Assembly: GCA_023678885.1 (NCBI GenBank)
Contig: CM042979.1
Span: 19,645,513-19,709,512 of the forward strand
Direction: 5' to 3'
DNA: 64,000 nucleotides
Source: Pogostemon cablin
Lineage: Eukaryota > Streptophyta > Magnoliopsida > Lamiales > Lamiaceae
Below are positions 36,556 through 47,599 of the stretch, one piece after another. The first letter of the stretch is position 1. The number at the start of each line of letters is the position of its first letter. The notes beneath the pieces are model-generated. The model saw only the letters and a list, made by a program, of their open reading frames with translations, did not search any database and was not told the DNA's origin. Position numbers and translations under genes: made by a program.

Positions 36556-36840
36556 CTTGTCCATTGGGATCCTACTGCCCTCAATGCGATGATGTGCTTA
36601 TGCGACCCGTAAGTTCATCATAATCTTGCTACTCCAATGAATTGATCTTATTGCATAGTTTTGTGCATTGTGTTTATTTATACTCCTTGGCAGATATCTA
36701 TACCAATTACCTCCTGGAAAGGAAAATCATACATGTGGAGGGGCTAATCTTTGGGCAGATGTTAGCAGAGGGGGTTTGATGTTCTGTTCTGCAGGATCCT
36801 ATTGTCCTACAAATACACAAGAAATACCTTGTGCTAGCAG
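36556..36840 (+). pseudogene. Captured fragment of an ABCG24/28-type transporter gene
   Basis: Two exon-like blocks carry correct splice signals. Block 1 (36556-36608) follows TGCAG and ends before GTAAGTT; it encodes CPLGSYCP. Block 2 (36694-36840) follows TTGGCAG and ends before GTCTCG; it encodes YQLPPGKENHTCGGANLWAD and FCSAGSYCPTNTQEIPC. These are the cysteine-rich N-terminal motifs of plant half-size ABC transporters of the ABCG24/ABCG28 (WBC) type. The ATPase and membrane domains are absent. The fragment lies on the strand opposite to the transposase genes of CACTA-1 and retains an intron, so it was copied at the DNA level. Confidence 0.8.
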
Positions 36841-37189
36841 GTCTCGATTTCTATCCAATTATGAAAGCATTATTTCGTGATCATTTTGTGTACTGGTGCA
36901 TTCAGCTTTTTCTTCTTGATCAGTTGTGGTTTCCTTTTCTTCATTAAGATGTTGTGTTGGTATTGATATCGTTTTCCTGTCATCTTGAGGTCTACCTGTT
37001 ACTAGGATTTTGGTTTAAGTTTTTCTTGTTGTGGCTAATTTTGCCGTGAGTTATGTATATTGATATGAACTTTTTATAAGTGTTTGTTAAAGTCAGAGTT
37101 GATTTTATTCTTTTATTTGTTTCAAGTTATCTTAATGGGAACTGCTTTAGTATTATAAGTTTCATGAGTAAATCAAAGTTAAATTGTGT

Positions 37190-37925
37190 TTTTTTATCAT
37201 AAAGAGGGAATTTTCCATTCATCATGAAGGCGCAACCTGAAATGTGGGAGCTTCCAGCCTGCAGAAGAAGAGCAACGAAGTCCCAAATCGTCGGTAGTTC
37301 CAGTCCCAAAGCAACAGAACAGGGATAAAGAAGAAAGATTGGGTGGGGAATATGTAGGGAAGGATGAAAAGAAGTATGCAGCAGGAGTGAAAGTGATTCA
37401 GGTTTATTAGAGGAGGTCTAAAACCTCTCCTTCCAAGCTGTAGGAGAAGGAGACAGAGTTAAGAGCGGATGCAGAGGCAGCTGTAGAGACGAGCCAGTCC
37501 GAGTTGAAAATAAAAAAGCCTCCTGCTAAAATAAGAGACCTTCTTGAGACGAGGTTGCTTGAAGGTCTTGGTGTTTGATGCATCAATGGCTCCAAAGTAA
37601 TCATATTCAACATCAATTGCTGCTACAGGGAAGGCAGCAACCTAAATCTCAACTTGGAGTTATTTGAGGAACTGGTATGATAGAAGGTACGCAGGTAAAT
37701 TCGCACTTTCTTTAATATAACTTGTAATATGATTATTTTATCTTTCGTACTTTTGGTTGTTGGTTTAGGTGATCGCTCAAAGTGGGAATTATAACTTGGA
37801 CAACGGAAATAGCTTGCATGACGTTCTCAAGCATGTCAAGATAGAGGGCTGGCTTTGTTCCACACCAGATAATCAAGTGGAATTTATAAGGGATGGTTAT
37901 CTCTTAAAGTATTCAAACTAGACCA
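37190..37925 (+). other. Exon-like stretch of unknown origin inside CACTA-1
   Basis: The base composition rises above its surroundings. A block at 37768-37917 is open (VIAQSGNYNLDNGNSLHDVL then KHVKIEGWLCSTPDN), preceded by GTTGGTTTAG and followed near 37926 by a GT donor. Another block ends at about 37688 before GCAGGTAAAT. These look like exons of another copied gene, but I do not recognise the protein. Confidence 0.35.
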
Positions 37926-38612
37926 GGTATGATTTCCCCTATTCATGGCTCCATTTTAAATTGTTATACAGAAATCTGATGACTATATTTGTTTTGTTGT
38001 CATCAGTTGTTGTGACTAAGTTGATCATATATTGTTTATTCACTGCATTAATATGAACTATTTACATGATTTATATTTACATAAAAAATGAAGATAGTTT
38101 AAAGTGCAAGAAAAAATACAGAAATTTTCCTTAAAAAATATAGAAAGATAAAACATAACTCCAAGTAAAGAAAGGACAACCAGCAAGTAGGAGAAATGAG
38201 GAGGAAAGAAAAAAACCCAAAATTTCTCATACAACCTGATATAAAACAAAATATGATCCTGAAACCAACATAGAGAACTAATTATTGGCTCCCAACTCAT
38301 GATCCCGAAATAAGACTCCATTAAACATAAATAATACCTACAGAAAGCTTAAAGAAAACATTTAAGTATCTCAATTCTCCATCCAGTCTATATCAGTGTC
38401 ATACAAATCTGAATTGTCTTCATGGTTTCTTATTTGATTATTCACCTTGTCTTCTACATTCTCAAGCACAGTGTGGGGTAGATCATCTCTGCACCAATTG
38501 ATAGCCTATCATCATCAACCAAATCACCTATGCCAACATCAACAACATCAGTAGTTTCAACCAAATACGAGTCCTCTGATTGATCTTCCAAATGGAAAAA
38601 TTCATTTGGTAA

Positions 38613-41600
38613 CTACTTCATCATGTAATGCCAATCCTCTTCAATAGAATCTTTTACATAAAAGACTTGTTGAACTTGTGATGCCAAGACGAAAGGATCA
38701 TTGCCATAACACAACTTGCTGAAATTTACACGTATGAGACCATACGGATCCTTTTCCACATGATACCAATCACAGTTGAATAAGATGACTCTAAAACAAC
38801 CCCAATAATCAAGCTCAATAATTTCTCTTATAGTCCCATAAAAGGTCAAATTTTTCAAAATGGGGTTATCATCCTTAGTGCTAGCAAAACTTGAGAGTAA
38901 AGCATCTAAGCCGACTCCACTATTCTGTGTTTTACACCTTCCATCACGATCTTTAGTGTAGAACGTATATCCCCCAATGCAATAACCGGTGTATCTTCTT
39001 GCAAGATTAGAAGGACCCAACAATAACCACTTAACATAATCAGGAACTTGAATTAATTCAACTTTTTCTTTAAACCACACTGTAATATCTTTGCTATGTT
39101 GTTGAGCTTGCCTCCACCGTTTCTTTTTCTTATCCACGGGCTTGTTTTTCATCAAATCTTCATTCTCCCTGGAATAGATTCAATATCATTAGACTCAAAT
39201 ACAACAAATAAAATGAATAAATAAATAGGTAATAATAAATCCAGATGCTTACTTGATGTATGCCTCAACTTGAGCATCATTGCAATTGAATAGGATGTAT
39301 CGATGTGCCATATCCCTTGAGCGTACATCTAAAGAGAACACATGTCCTCTCTTTCCCTTCCTTTTTTTCCCAAGTGGATAACCTATTTTTGGGAAAATAT
39401 GTGAGTGGTCTTCGGCTGCAGCTTTCTCATTCCTTTTATAATTCTTAGACCTTTTGTTGTCACCATCCTGCAAATATCTTGAGCAAAATATTAAACACTC
39501 CTCAGCTAAATATCCTTCTGCTATTGATCCCTCTGGATGACTTCGATTACGAACATATGATTTTAGCTTTCCGAGGTACCTCTCTATTGGGTACATCCAC
39601 CAACCATTTACTGGTCCACTGAGCCTGACTTCATTCACAAGATGGATGGGCAAGTGGATCATGATGTCAAAAAATGATGGAGGAAAGATAGTTTCCAACT
39701 TACATAGAATCTCAACAATTTCATGTTGGTATCGATCTAGGTCTTCCGGATCAATAACTTTATTGCATATGCCTCTAAAGAAGGCACTTAACCTTATCAA
39801 GGCAAGAGCTACATGTTTTGGTAGAGTTTTTGAAACTTCCATTGGAAGTAAATATTGCATCAAAATATGTGCATCGTGACTTTTGAACCCGATATTTTTC
39901 TTTCATTCAGTTGCACACGACGTGCAAGATTCGATGCACACCCATGCGGTAGCTTAGCATCTTTATAATCTTACAAAACAATGTCTTCTCATCATTGGTC
40001 ATTGAAAATGATGCTTTAAGCAACAAAATATGGCGCCCATCATCAGATTCAATAGGATGAAGTGATTTTCTGATCCCCATTTCTTTTTGATCTAGTCGGC
40101 CCTTATGATGATCCTTAGTCTTGCCAGGAATGTCTAACAATGTTCCAACCACACTGTCACAAATATTTTTCTCTATGTGCATGGGATCTAGATGATGTCG
40201 AGATGTAACATCCTTCCAGTAAGGCAATTTAAAAAATCCCGACTTTTTCTTAAATGGGCAATATTCAGTTTTTTTCCTTGGTTGTTTCTTGCCGAACTTA
40301 TTTTCGAACCCTTGTAACAACTCAAGGACGTGATCACCTGACAAAGGTTCAGGAGCTGTCCTCTCTTCAATTTCTCCATTTAAAGACTTTTTGTCGTAAC
40401 GCCAATGATGATGATGATCCTTCAAAAATATCCGGGCTCCCATGTTGCATGTCTTCTTACTATAATTCAAGTACAACTGTTCAGTTTCATAGTGACAAGA
40501 TGGACAACCAAATTTTCCCTTTGTGCTCCAACCGGACAACATTGCATAGCCAGGAAAGTCACTAGTTGTTGATAGAAGATTAGCATGCATCTGAAATGTT
40601 TCATTCTTTGAAACATCATATGTAGCCAGCCCAAAATCCCATAAATCTTTTAGCTCTTCAATCAAAGGCTGCATGTAAACATCAATGTCATTCCCTGGAG
40701 ATATAGGCCCTGGAATTAGTAGTGACATTATTAGATATTCAGGTTTCATAAATAACCATGGTGGTAGGTTGTAATTGATTAATACCACAGGCCAAGTACT
40801 GTGTGAACTGCTCATGGTTCGAAATGGGTTAAATCCATCACTTACGAGGCCCAAACGTACATTACGTGCCTCTTTAGCATAATCTTCGTATGAGGCATTA
40901 AAATCATTCCAAGCTGTGCCGTCTGCTGGATGTCTTAATTTGCCATCTTTAGGCCTTTTCTCATCATGCCACCTCATGTAATTAGCTGTCTCATGACACA
41001 TATACAATATTTGAAGCCTAGGTTTTAATGGAAAATACCAAAGTACTTTAGCTGAAATTCGGCGGGAAGATGAACCATCACTCTCATTATTTCCTTGCTG
41101 ATTGTCACCACTCTCTTTCCACCTTGACTCTGATAGAGAAGGAAAGATTGGATTTTTTCGTATTTTGATTTGAAGTCAATAATTTCCTTTAATTAGATTA
41201 TTTAGTTTTCTTATTTCCTATTTCATATTCCTGTTGTTTTAATAATTAGGGTTAGGGTTATGATTGTGGGCCTTCGGCCTATTCAGCCTATTTAAGTACC
41301 ATGTGTTATCGTAGGGAAATCATCAATAAGAAAGTATTATATTTTGCAGCCTTACTTGGTTTGTGGCAGGGTTCATCTCTGTGGCTTTCTTTTGAAGGAT
41401 TGCAGCCTTACGGCTTGTGGCGGAGAATTCTATTCTCCGTGGCCCTCCTTGAGGGATTATTTCAGCGTGGTGTGTTTTTTTTGTTATTAGAATCACCTTA
41501 ACTCTATCAGACTCATGACAAATGTTGCAATTTGTGGTCCCTTCATTTTCCTTCCAAATGAGCATGCAGTCATTCCGACATGCATCAATCTTCTCGTAAT

Positions 41601-42249
41601 GAAGGCCCTAATCCTTCACCAACTTTCTAGCTTCATTATGAGACTTTGGTAACTTAGCATCCGGAATCAATTCTTGAATTATTTCAAGAAGCTCAGAGAA
41701 TGCTGCATTTGTGACGCCATTTACACACTTGAACAAATATAGTCTAACAATGAATGATAACTTCGAAAAAGATTTGCACCCTGGAAATACCTCTTGTTTT
41801 CCATCTTCAACCAACTTAAAAAACTTCCTCACTTCAGAATCGGCATCCTTCGGAATATTTTCAGGTATTCCTTGATGGTGATCAGATAACTTGTCAACCA
41901 AATCCTTGTGAGTGTCATATAACAAACTGTTCATCTCATCATGCATGTCAGGCATCAAGTCATTTTTTGTTGTGTTTGACAAATCAGATATGCCTTTTTG
42001 GTCAGAATGCCATTATTTAATCTCCGAACCAAAACCTTTGACAATCAAATGATCAAACACTATAGCTCTATTATGCCAAAATCGATGATAACACTCTTTA
42101 CATGGACAACTTATTTCATTACCAACAGCTCGAGTTGAAAATGCATGATTTAGGTAATCCTTCACTGTTCTTTCAAACTCATCACTAGATCTTAGGAGAA
42201 AAGTAGATTGTACGAGGCTGGTCCAACTATTATTTCCATAATCTGCCAT
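38613..42249 (-). pseudogene. TNP2 transposase of CACTA-1, broken by stops, a frameshift and a solo LTR
   Basis: This is the catalytic transposase of plant CACTA elements. It starts at 42249 (MADYGNNSW). Domains in order are: Transposase-associated (EISCPCKECYHRFW, 42140-42080); the WKENEGTTNCNICHES lead-in (41560-41515); Transposase_21/TNP2 core (YFPLKPRLQILYM, MRWHDEKRPKDGKLRHPADG, GLVSDGFNPFRTMSS, WPVVLINYNLPPWLFMK, LIPGPISPGNDIDVYMQPLI, LSGWSTKGKFGCPSC; 41050-40480); DUF4218 (LIRLSAFFRGICNKV...LPIHLVNEVRLSGPVNGWWMYPIERYLG, 39800-39570); and DUF4216 (GYTFYTKDRDGRCKTQNSGV...CDWYHVEKDPYG, 38975-38735). In-frame stops occur at 42013 and 41608, there is a frameshift near 39935, and a 379-bp solo LTR sits at 41131-41509. 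The gene is full length in domain content but cannot make the enzyme. Confidence 0.88.
41131..41509 (+). mobile_element. Solo LTR (379 bp) inserted in TNP2
   Basis: The insert starts TGATAGAG and ends CTCTATCA (TG...CA with 8-bp inverted ends). It is flanked by GACTC at 41126-41130 and 41510-41514. Removing it rejoins TNP2 at ...NICHES / RWKES. It contains TATTTAAG and AATAAG motifs in LTR-like order. A short TRIM/LTR family is likely. Confidence 0.85.
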
Positions 42250-43000
42250 CCAACCTAAAAGATAAGCAAACTAAATATAAAATAATTAATGCTCTGATCG
42301 TTATATTCATAAAACTATGAAAGCTGAAGAGTGAATGCTCAAATATATTAAGCCACAACACAAACAAAACTTCTTTCATTTTAGTTCGACAGAGAAATTT
42401 AGATAGATAAAAGTCTGCTTGGTGGTGTTAAAATAAAAAGAAAAAATCTAACAATCTATTTCTTAATGTGAAGAATTACAAAATTGAACACACACCCGCA
42501 GAAGTTGCATAAAAGTGAAGAATTACCTTAAGTTAGTGTTCTACCGAGAGAGACAAAGAGCGAGAGAGAAAGTGAGAGAGGGAGATTTCAACGTGGATGC
42601 TTCATAAGTTCTGAGAAAAATATCTGAAATCTATTTTAGGGTATGCCCTAAACTGTAACGAATGAAAAATTACTTGTTTCCACTTTTATCACGTGGGAAA
42701 CAGTTGTTTTACCTGTTTAACGATAAAATTACTACTATTTGTGTAAAGTCGACTATTTAATGTTTCGGAATTATATATACAAATCTCCTATTAAGTATCT
42801 CTCTCAATTTAAGACGTAACTTTTTAAGTGTTTCCACCTATTTTTACATTATTTTTTTTTATTTTTTTTCATTTTAGGGTTTAAATTTTTACATTTTTTA
42901 CACTTTTTCTCAATTTTTTTTCTCCATTTTTCAAGTGTAATAAAACTTATTTTCATGTTTTCTCACAGGAAACAATCATTTGTTAGAGTGAGAGAGAGAG
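42250..43000. other. Upstream region of TNP2 and the malic-enzyme fragment
   Basis: AT-rich, with a CT/GA-rich block at 42540-42590 that could be the TNP2 5' leader on the minus strand, and T-rich tracts at 42840-42930. The two genes diverge from here. No other feature is seen. Confidence 0.4.
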
Positions 43001-43739
43001 ATGGAGAGTTTCTTGAAGCAGCAAAGGGTAGGGGAGTGCGTGTTGGATTTGAGTTGAAGATGTGTATGTCGACGATCAAGTCTCCCAAGATCAGCTCGTC
43101 ACTCTCTGGACTGTCTCCGTTGCTAGTTACCACCCCCCTCTACCCTTCAATTTTTAATCTACTATTATTTTAAGAAATCATGTTTCAAGCATGAAGAAGT
43201 TGGTATTATTGGTGTCTAGTTGAATTTTTCTATGTAGTTCTTTATGGGTTCATTTTATTTGGGTGTTTTCTTCTGCATTTGAGTAGTTGTTCTTGGCAAA
43301 TGACTGAATTTTGCTGCTATTTTCGAAAATGACTTTCTAGTCAGGCTTTCTTGGATTTTTATGAAAAACACTTTGAAGATTTCATCCTTTCTTCTGTTTT
43401 TTTTTACTAATCAAAACTGGCCTCTTTAAATTTTGAAGCTAATTGTTTCCTTGTGAAACAGTGGATATAATTTACCGAGGGATCCATATCATAACAAGAG
43501 GCTTGCATTTACTGAATAAGAAAGAGATTCTCACTACCAAAGGGGTCTTCTGCCTCCAGTTGTAATATCCAATTTTCATTGTAAAATGAAAAATGTGCTG
43601 ACTGATTCTCTGTAATTTAATATCTAACACTTTTTTAACTTATTTTGATGATCTGAAAATTCAGGAGAAAAGGATAATGCATAGTCTTCGTCAGTATCAA
43701 CTTCCCCTGTAGAAATACGTGGCCTTGATGGAGCTCAAG
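43001..43739 (+). pseudogene. Captured fragment of a cytosolic NADP-malic enzyme gene
   Basis: Three exon blocks match the N-terminus of plant NADP-dependent malic enzyme. Exon 1 (43001-43126) encodes MESFLKQQRVGECVLDLS and, after a stop and frame change, EDVYVDDQVSQDQLVTLWTVSVAS. Exon 2 (43462-about 43570) encodes GYNLPRDPYHNKRLAFTE and, after a stop, RGLLPPVV. Exon 3 (43665-43739) encodes MHSLRQYQLPL, a stop, then KYVALMEL. Introns separate the blocks (acceptors AACAG and TTCAG; donor AAG/GTGCAT). The catalytic NADP-binding domain is absent. It lies on the plus strand, opposite to TNP2, inside CACTA-1. The nonsense codons show it is not a working enzyme. Confidence 0.85.
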
Positions 43740-45411
43740 GTGCATCTGTAATTTGGTCTAACTAGTTTCCTGTTCTCCTTTGAATGTTCTTTTAGGTTGT
43801 GTTATGATTGAAGGAATTGAGAGTTGCTATAGCAGATCCATTGTTGGTTGTTTGTGGATTAATATGGATTTGAAATCTATCATTCTCATTTATAACTATA
43901 TTTGATTAATTTTCTTCTCTTGGTGACTAGTATATCTATGACGATAGATCATTCGCCTGTAAAGCATTTAATTGATTTTGAATATACTGTGTATAAATTT
44001 GAAGAGAGTAAGATTGGATAAGATTGATGTCGCTTGGAATTTGGTTCATCTGGAAGTTTTATACTATGTTTTGGGATTGATTGCTTTTGTTTCTTGGTCC
44101 ATCCGTTTCTACCCTCAAGTTTACTTGAACTTCTGAAGGAAAAGGCTTTTCGATTTAATTTTATTGAATTTCTCTTGTTTTATCCTGGGTTTTTTTTTAA
44201 AATTGCTATAATATGATTTACGTTCTTGTTTTGATCATTCGGGCAGGTGGGGTTGAGTTTTTGTTGCTAAATCTGACGAAGCATTCATCGTATCTCATCT
44301 AAAATTGTGCCCTCTTCTTTAGCTCAATTGTGCAGAAGCAGTATCGAGATAAATTTGGTATTCATGAGGTTATAATTCCTTCCTTTGCATGATTAGTTGT
44401 GATTAAGAAGCAAATTTATATGGGTATTTTCTTATATTAATTGTGTTTTAAGAATTGAGGTTTATGTGTTGTTGTTGCTGCAAATGATGTGGTAGTCTCA
44501 ACTCATGTTGTTTTATTGATTGCTTTTACCTTGTTTCAGTGTTTGTTGATACTTTGTTGGGTATGTATTTCAGTTTCTTTAATCTGGAAATAATAGTAAG
44601 TTATTAACAAATAGCTTGTTTAAAAGTTGGGAGATTTTTTTGTTGCAGTGTTTCTTCTTTCTGTACAAAAGATGAATTTGAATTGCCTTACATGAGATAG
44701 TATAGGAGTAAACTAATTAATTTTGTGCTCTTTCAGGTCCCCACTCTCTCACACATCCCCCACTCCTTTCTCTCCCTCTCATAATTACTTGATTGACTTT
44801 GTAAACTTTGTTTTCATGTTACAGAATGCATTTCAGTTGGCTTTCTTTGCCTGGAGTTGGGTATGTTTTACTATTTTTTTCTTAGATGCACACTTTTTCT
44901 TCTCTACCCCATGCTTGTGTTCACATACAAAAGCGAAATATCACTCAACACTGCATATAATCCATTTTAATTTCAAAATTTCATAAACTTTTAATACATA
45001 TTTACGTGTAATAGTGTCATATGCACACATTAATTTATCAATTACTTTCTAGATAGACTATCTCTTCTAAATGAATACTGTGATTAGAAATCAACCCTTT
45101 GGTTATAGCTCATATAGGAGTGCCATGGTTTTTGCTGACATGAAGTAGAATTTAACCCCATAATATGTTATAACTTAGAATCAAGCCGTAGATGTAGCAA
45201 TAATACATGATAATTCATCTGGTATCTTGACTTATAGGTTCGTTAATAAAAGAATGAGTTCATTTGATGTCACCAGAGTAGAGCTTGCTCTTGCTGTATT
45301 GTATCTGAATAAAGCTTCAAGGGATAAGATCTACAGGGCAATACAATATGGAGTATATAAAAATAAACCATAATTAACAAGAAAGACAATTTTTGGGTAT
45401 ATACATAAATT
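43740..45411 (+). other. Possible continuation of copied genomic DNA, no identified exon
   Basis: T-rich, intron-like sequence follows the malic-enzyme exons, with a possible exon-like block near 44255-44370 that I cannot assign. The usual next malic-enzyme motif (the VYTPTVG region) is not visible. Confidence 0.35.
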
Positions 45412-45833
45412 CAGTGGCGGACGTACATAGAAGGTAGGGGGGCACTGGGCCCCCCTGAGCTTTTTACAATAAGTAATATATATAGAGAAATTATTACAAA
45501 ATTCTTTGGTGGCCTAGTGGCGTAGCAAGCTGACTAACATGCTATAGGTCGTGAGTTCGATTTACCTCCAAGACTGCAATATTTATTATTTTTCCCCCTC
45601 TTTCTTTCTCTTTTATTTTATTTTCTCTTCCAGTACAGCATTATTTGTTTTTTTTCTCCTTTTATCTCTTTTATTTTTAATTGATATATTATTTAAATAG
45701 TATACAATTTATTTGATAATTCTAATGACTTTAATTTCAAAATTATCACTCTTACTTAAAGTAACTAAACAACGCCAACCATTGTATGAGAAAAATTGGG
45801 CCCTCCTCGATGAAAATCCTGCGTCCGCCACTG
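45412..45833. mobile_element. Non-autonomous TIR element (CAGTGGCGGA ends) with tRNA-like core
   Basis: The ends are CAGTGGCGGACGTA and GCGTCCGCCACTG, good inverted repeats. The flanks TACATAAATT and TACATAATGA are near-identical, consistent with an 8-bp duplication that has drifted. An internal segment at 45506-45568 looks tRNA-derived. There is no coding capacity. The size and ends suggest a hAT-type MITE. Confidence 0.65.
45506..45568 (+). tRNA. tRNA-like segment inside the CAGTGGCGGA element
   Basis: GGTGGCCTAGTGG resembles a Pol III A box and GTGAGTTCGATTTACC a T-arm/B box at roughly the right spacing. The acceptor stem is not formed. It is likely a SINE-like relic or an internal Pol III promoter rather than a working tRNA. 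Confidence 0.4.
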
Positions 45834-46732
45834 TACATAATGATATTTAGCATAGATACATAATTTACTCTTTTATCTTCCTCTTTTAACACATTGCCTT
45901 GAACTCCGATTGCAGTTTGAATTCGAGCAATGGTGGATTGTTTCTGTCCTCGAACCCATCGGACCATCGTCTGGAAGTTCGAGGAAGTTCACACATTTTT
46001 ATGCGACACTTGTATTGATTTCTTCACTATATTTGCCCAATATTATGCAGAAGAAATTGTAGCATGATTGTGATTGTGATTTTTGACCATTTTCTGAGAG
46101 ATTTGTGGATTGCTTGATTTTAGGCAATGTATTCTGTAACATAATAGTTCTAGTTATATATGTACACAAACGTATTTGATATGTATTTTTTTTCCAATAG
46201 GGACTACGAAATGTATTGATAATAATATGTGTAATAATTTTTTTTGGTACTTACCATTATATATTATTATTATTATTGGTTAGATTTTGTAAATTAGGAA
46301 AGAAAATCAAGAGGTAATAAAGGATGAAATAAAATCATAAATTTATTAAAGATATAATAATGAAGCTCTTAAAAAATGGTTGGACTTCGTAATTTAAGAA
46401 AAATAATCAATAAATAATAAAGGAAAAAATAAAGCTCTTTCTTGTTTTTGTGGGGTTTTTCGTGACCAAAAAAGTGGCTTTAATGAAATTGAAAATTGTC
46501 TTTCTTGCGTAATTATGGTTTATTTATTTATATACTCCATAATTTTGCAATCTAAATCAACACGTGGTCTTGCAAAATTGTATATGCTATATACTGAACA
46601 AAATGCATCATATTTTGCTTAAATACTTATTTTTAAATACAATATAAAATTTATTTCAAATAAAAAATATTTTTTTATGAATTTCATGGAGTATAAAAAT
46701 ATTTTCATTTTACGCGTATTATTTATGAAATT

Positions 46733-46995
46733 TTCTCCGTTTCAAATTTATCTTCACGTTTACTGTAGATACGGAGTTTAAAAAATCACTTTTTGACTTA
46801 CATTTGGGGTAGTATGATTTTTGGTAATAAATAAATAATAAAATATGTTATGTGTGCTAAAAATGTGATAACAAATTTGAAATTAAAGTATGTTAGAGGA
46901 ATATTAGTTAATTATTTTTTCTTTCTATAGAAGTGTGAAGTTAATTTGGAATGGATCAAAACGAGAAGTGTGAAGTTGAAGTTGGGACGGAAGTA
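46733..46995. mobile_element. Possible MITE
   Basis: TTCTCCGTTTCAAATTTATC at one end and GAAGTTGAAGTTGGGACGGA at the other are imperfect inverted repeats of the Stowaway/Tc1 type. The TA flanks are less clear than in the other MITEs. Confidence 0.4.
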
Positions 46996-47403
46996 TAATA
47001 TAACACTAATTAAAATTTGTTCATATATATATTTATTTATATATGCAACACATATATACATATAATACACCCTTTTTAAATAAAACTATATTAAAGTGTA
47101 ACATATATAATTATTTCACTTGTGTGAAAAGTGTAATATTGTTATACAAAATTGTTACCTATATAAAAATATTACATACTTGTGTTACTTATGCATAAGT
47201 GTTACATGACAAGTGTAACTTATTTAAAAGTGTTATATGAATGTGTTACATATTAGAAAAGTGTTATTCGTCTATGTTACCAATATAAAAAGTGTTACAA
47301 ATGTGTTACATATAATGATAACTTTGAAAGTATTACCGATTTGTGTTAACTAAAATAAAAGTGTTACACTAAGTTGTTACTTAATGTCACTTATGTTGTA
47401 GTG
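46996..47403 (-). repeat. Right terminal and subterminal repeats of CACTA-1
   Basis: GTGTTACATA and AAAAGTGTTAC words repeat about every 30 bp up to the 29-bp terminal repeat that ends in GTTGTAGTG. They mirror the left subterminal array. Confidence 0.8.
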
Positions 47404-47560
47404 CTAGGTCAATTTTATTCTCCATAGTTTGCCTAGATGTTTTGAGCAAATTCCACCTGAAATACAAAAGGCTATATTCGGTGGGAAACTTCTGACAAAA
47501 CAACTGGAGAAGGAAATCAATTTTCATCAAGATATGAACAAGGTTAGTATTTCATTCATT
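47404..47560 (+). pseudogene. Copia 1 gag remnant, continuation after CACTA-1
   Basis: The frame reads VNFILHSLPRCFEQIPPE and continues FHQDMNK. This is the gag segment expected right after the residues at 17280, and it supports the CACTA-1 insertion point. Confidence 0.7.
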
Positions 47561-47599
47561 AGTTGTTGAAACATGATTAGTGATGGCATCTACTGACAC

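Larger units (their letters stand above)
17282..47403 (-). mobile_element. CACTA-1 (En/Spm) transposon, 30 kb with nested elements and host gene fragments
   Basis: The termini are CACTACAACATAAGTGACAT and its reverse complement, identical over 29 bp. They are flanked by the 3-bp duplication CTA (17279-17281 and 47404-47406). Both subterminal regions carry arrays of GTAACACTTTT-like words. Two minus-strand genes typical of autonomous CACTA elements are present: TNP2 (38613-42249) and a Transposase_24 gene (18060-23106). The element also holds copia 2, a solo LTR, several MITEs, and plus-strand fragments of NADP-malic enzyme and an ABCG transporter. Excising it restores the copia 1 gag reading across the junction. 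The broken genes mean this copy could move only with transposase supplied in trans. Confidence 0.9.

Noticed and set aside
38058..38321. 87-codon minus-strand open frame downstream of TNP2
   Set aside because: Phe/Leu-rich, without a domain, in AT-rich non-coding DNA.
43001..43739. Functional NADP-malic enzyme gene
   Set aside because: In-frame stops in all three exon blocks, a frame change in exon 1 and absence of the catalytic domain.
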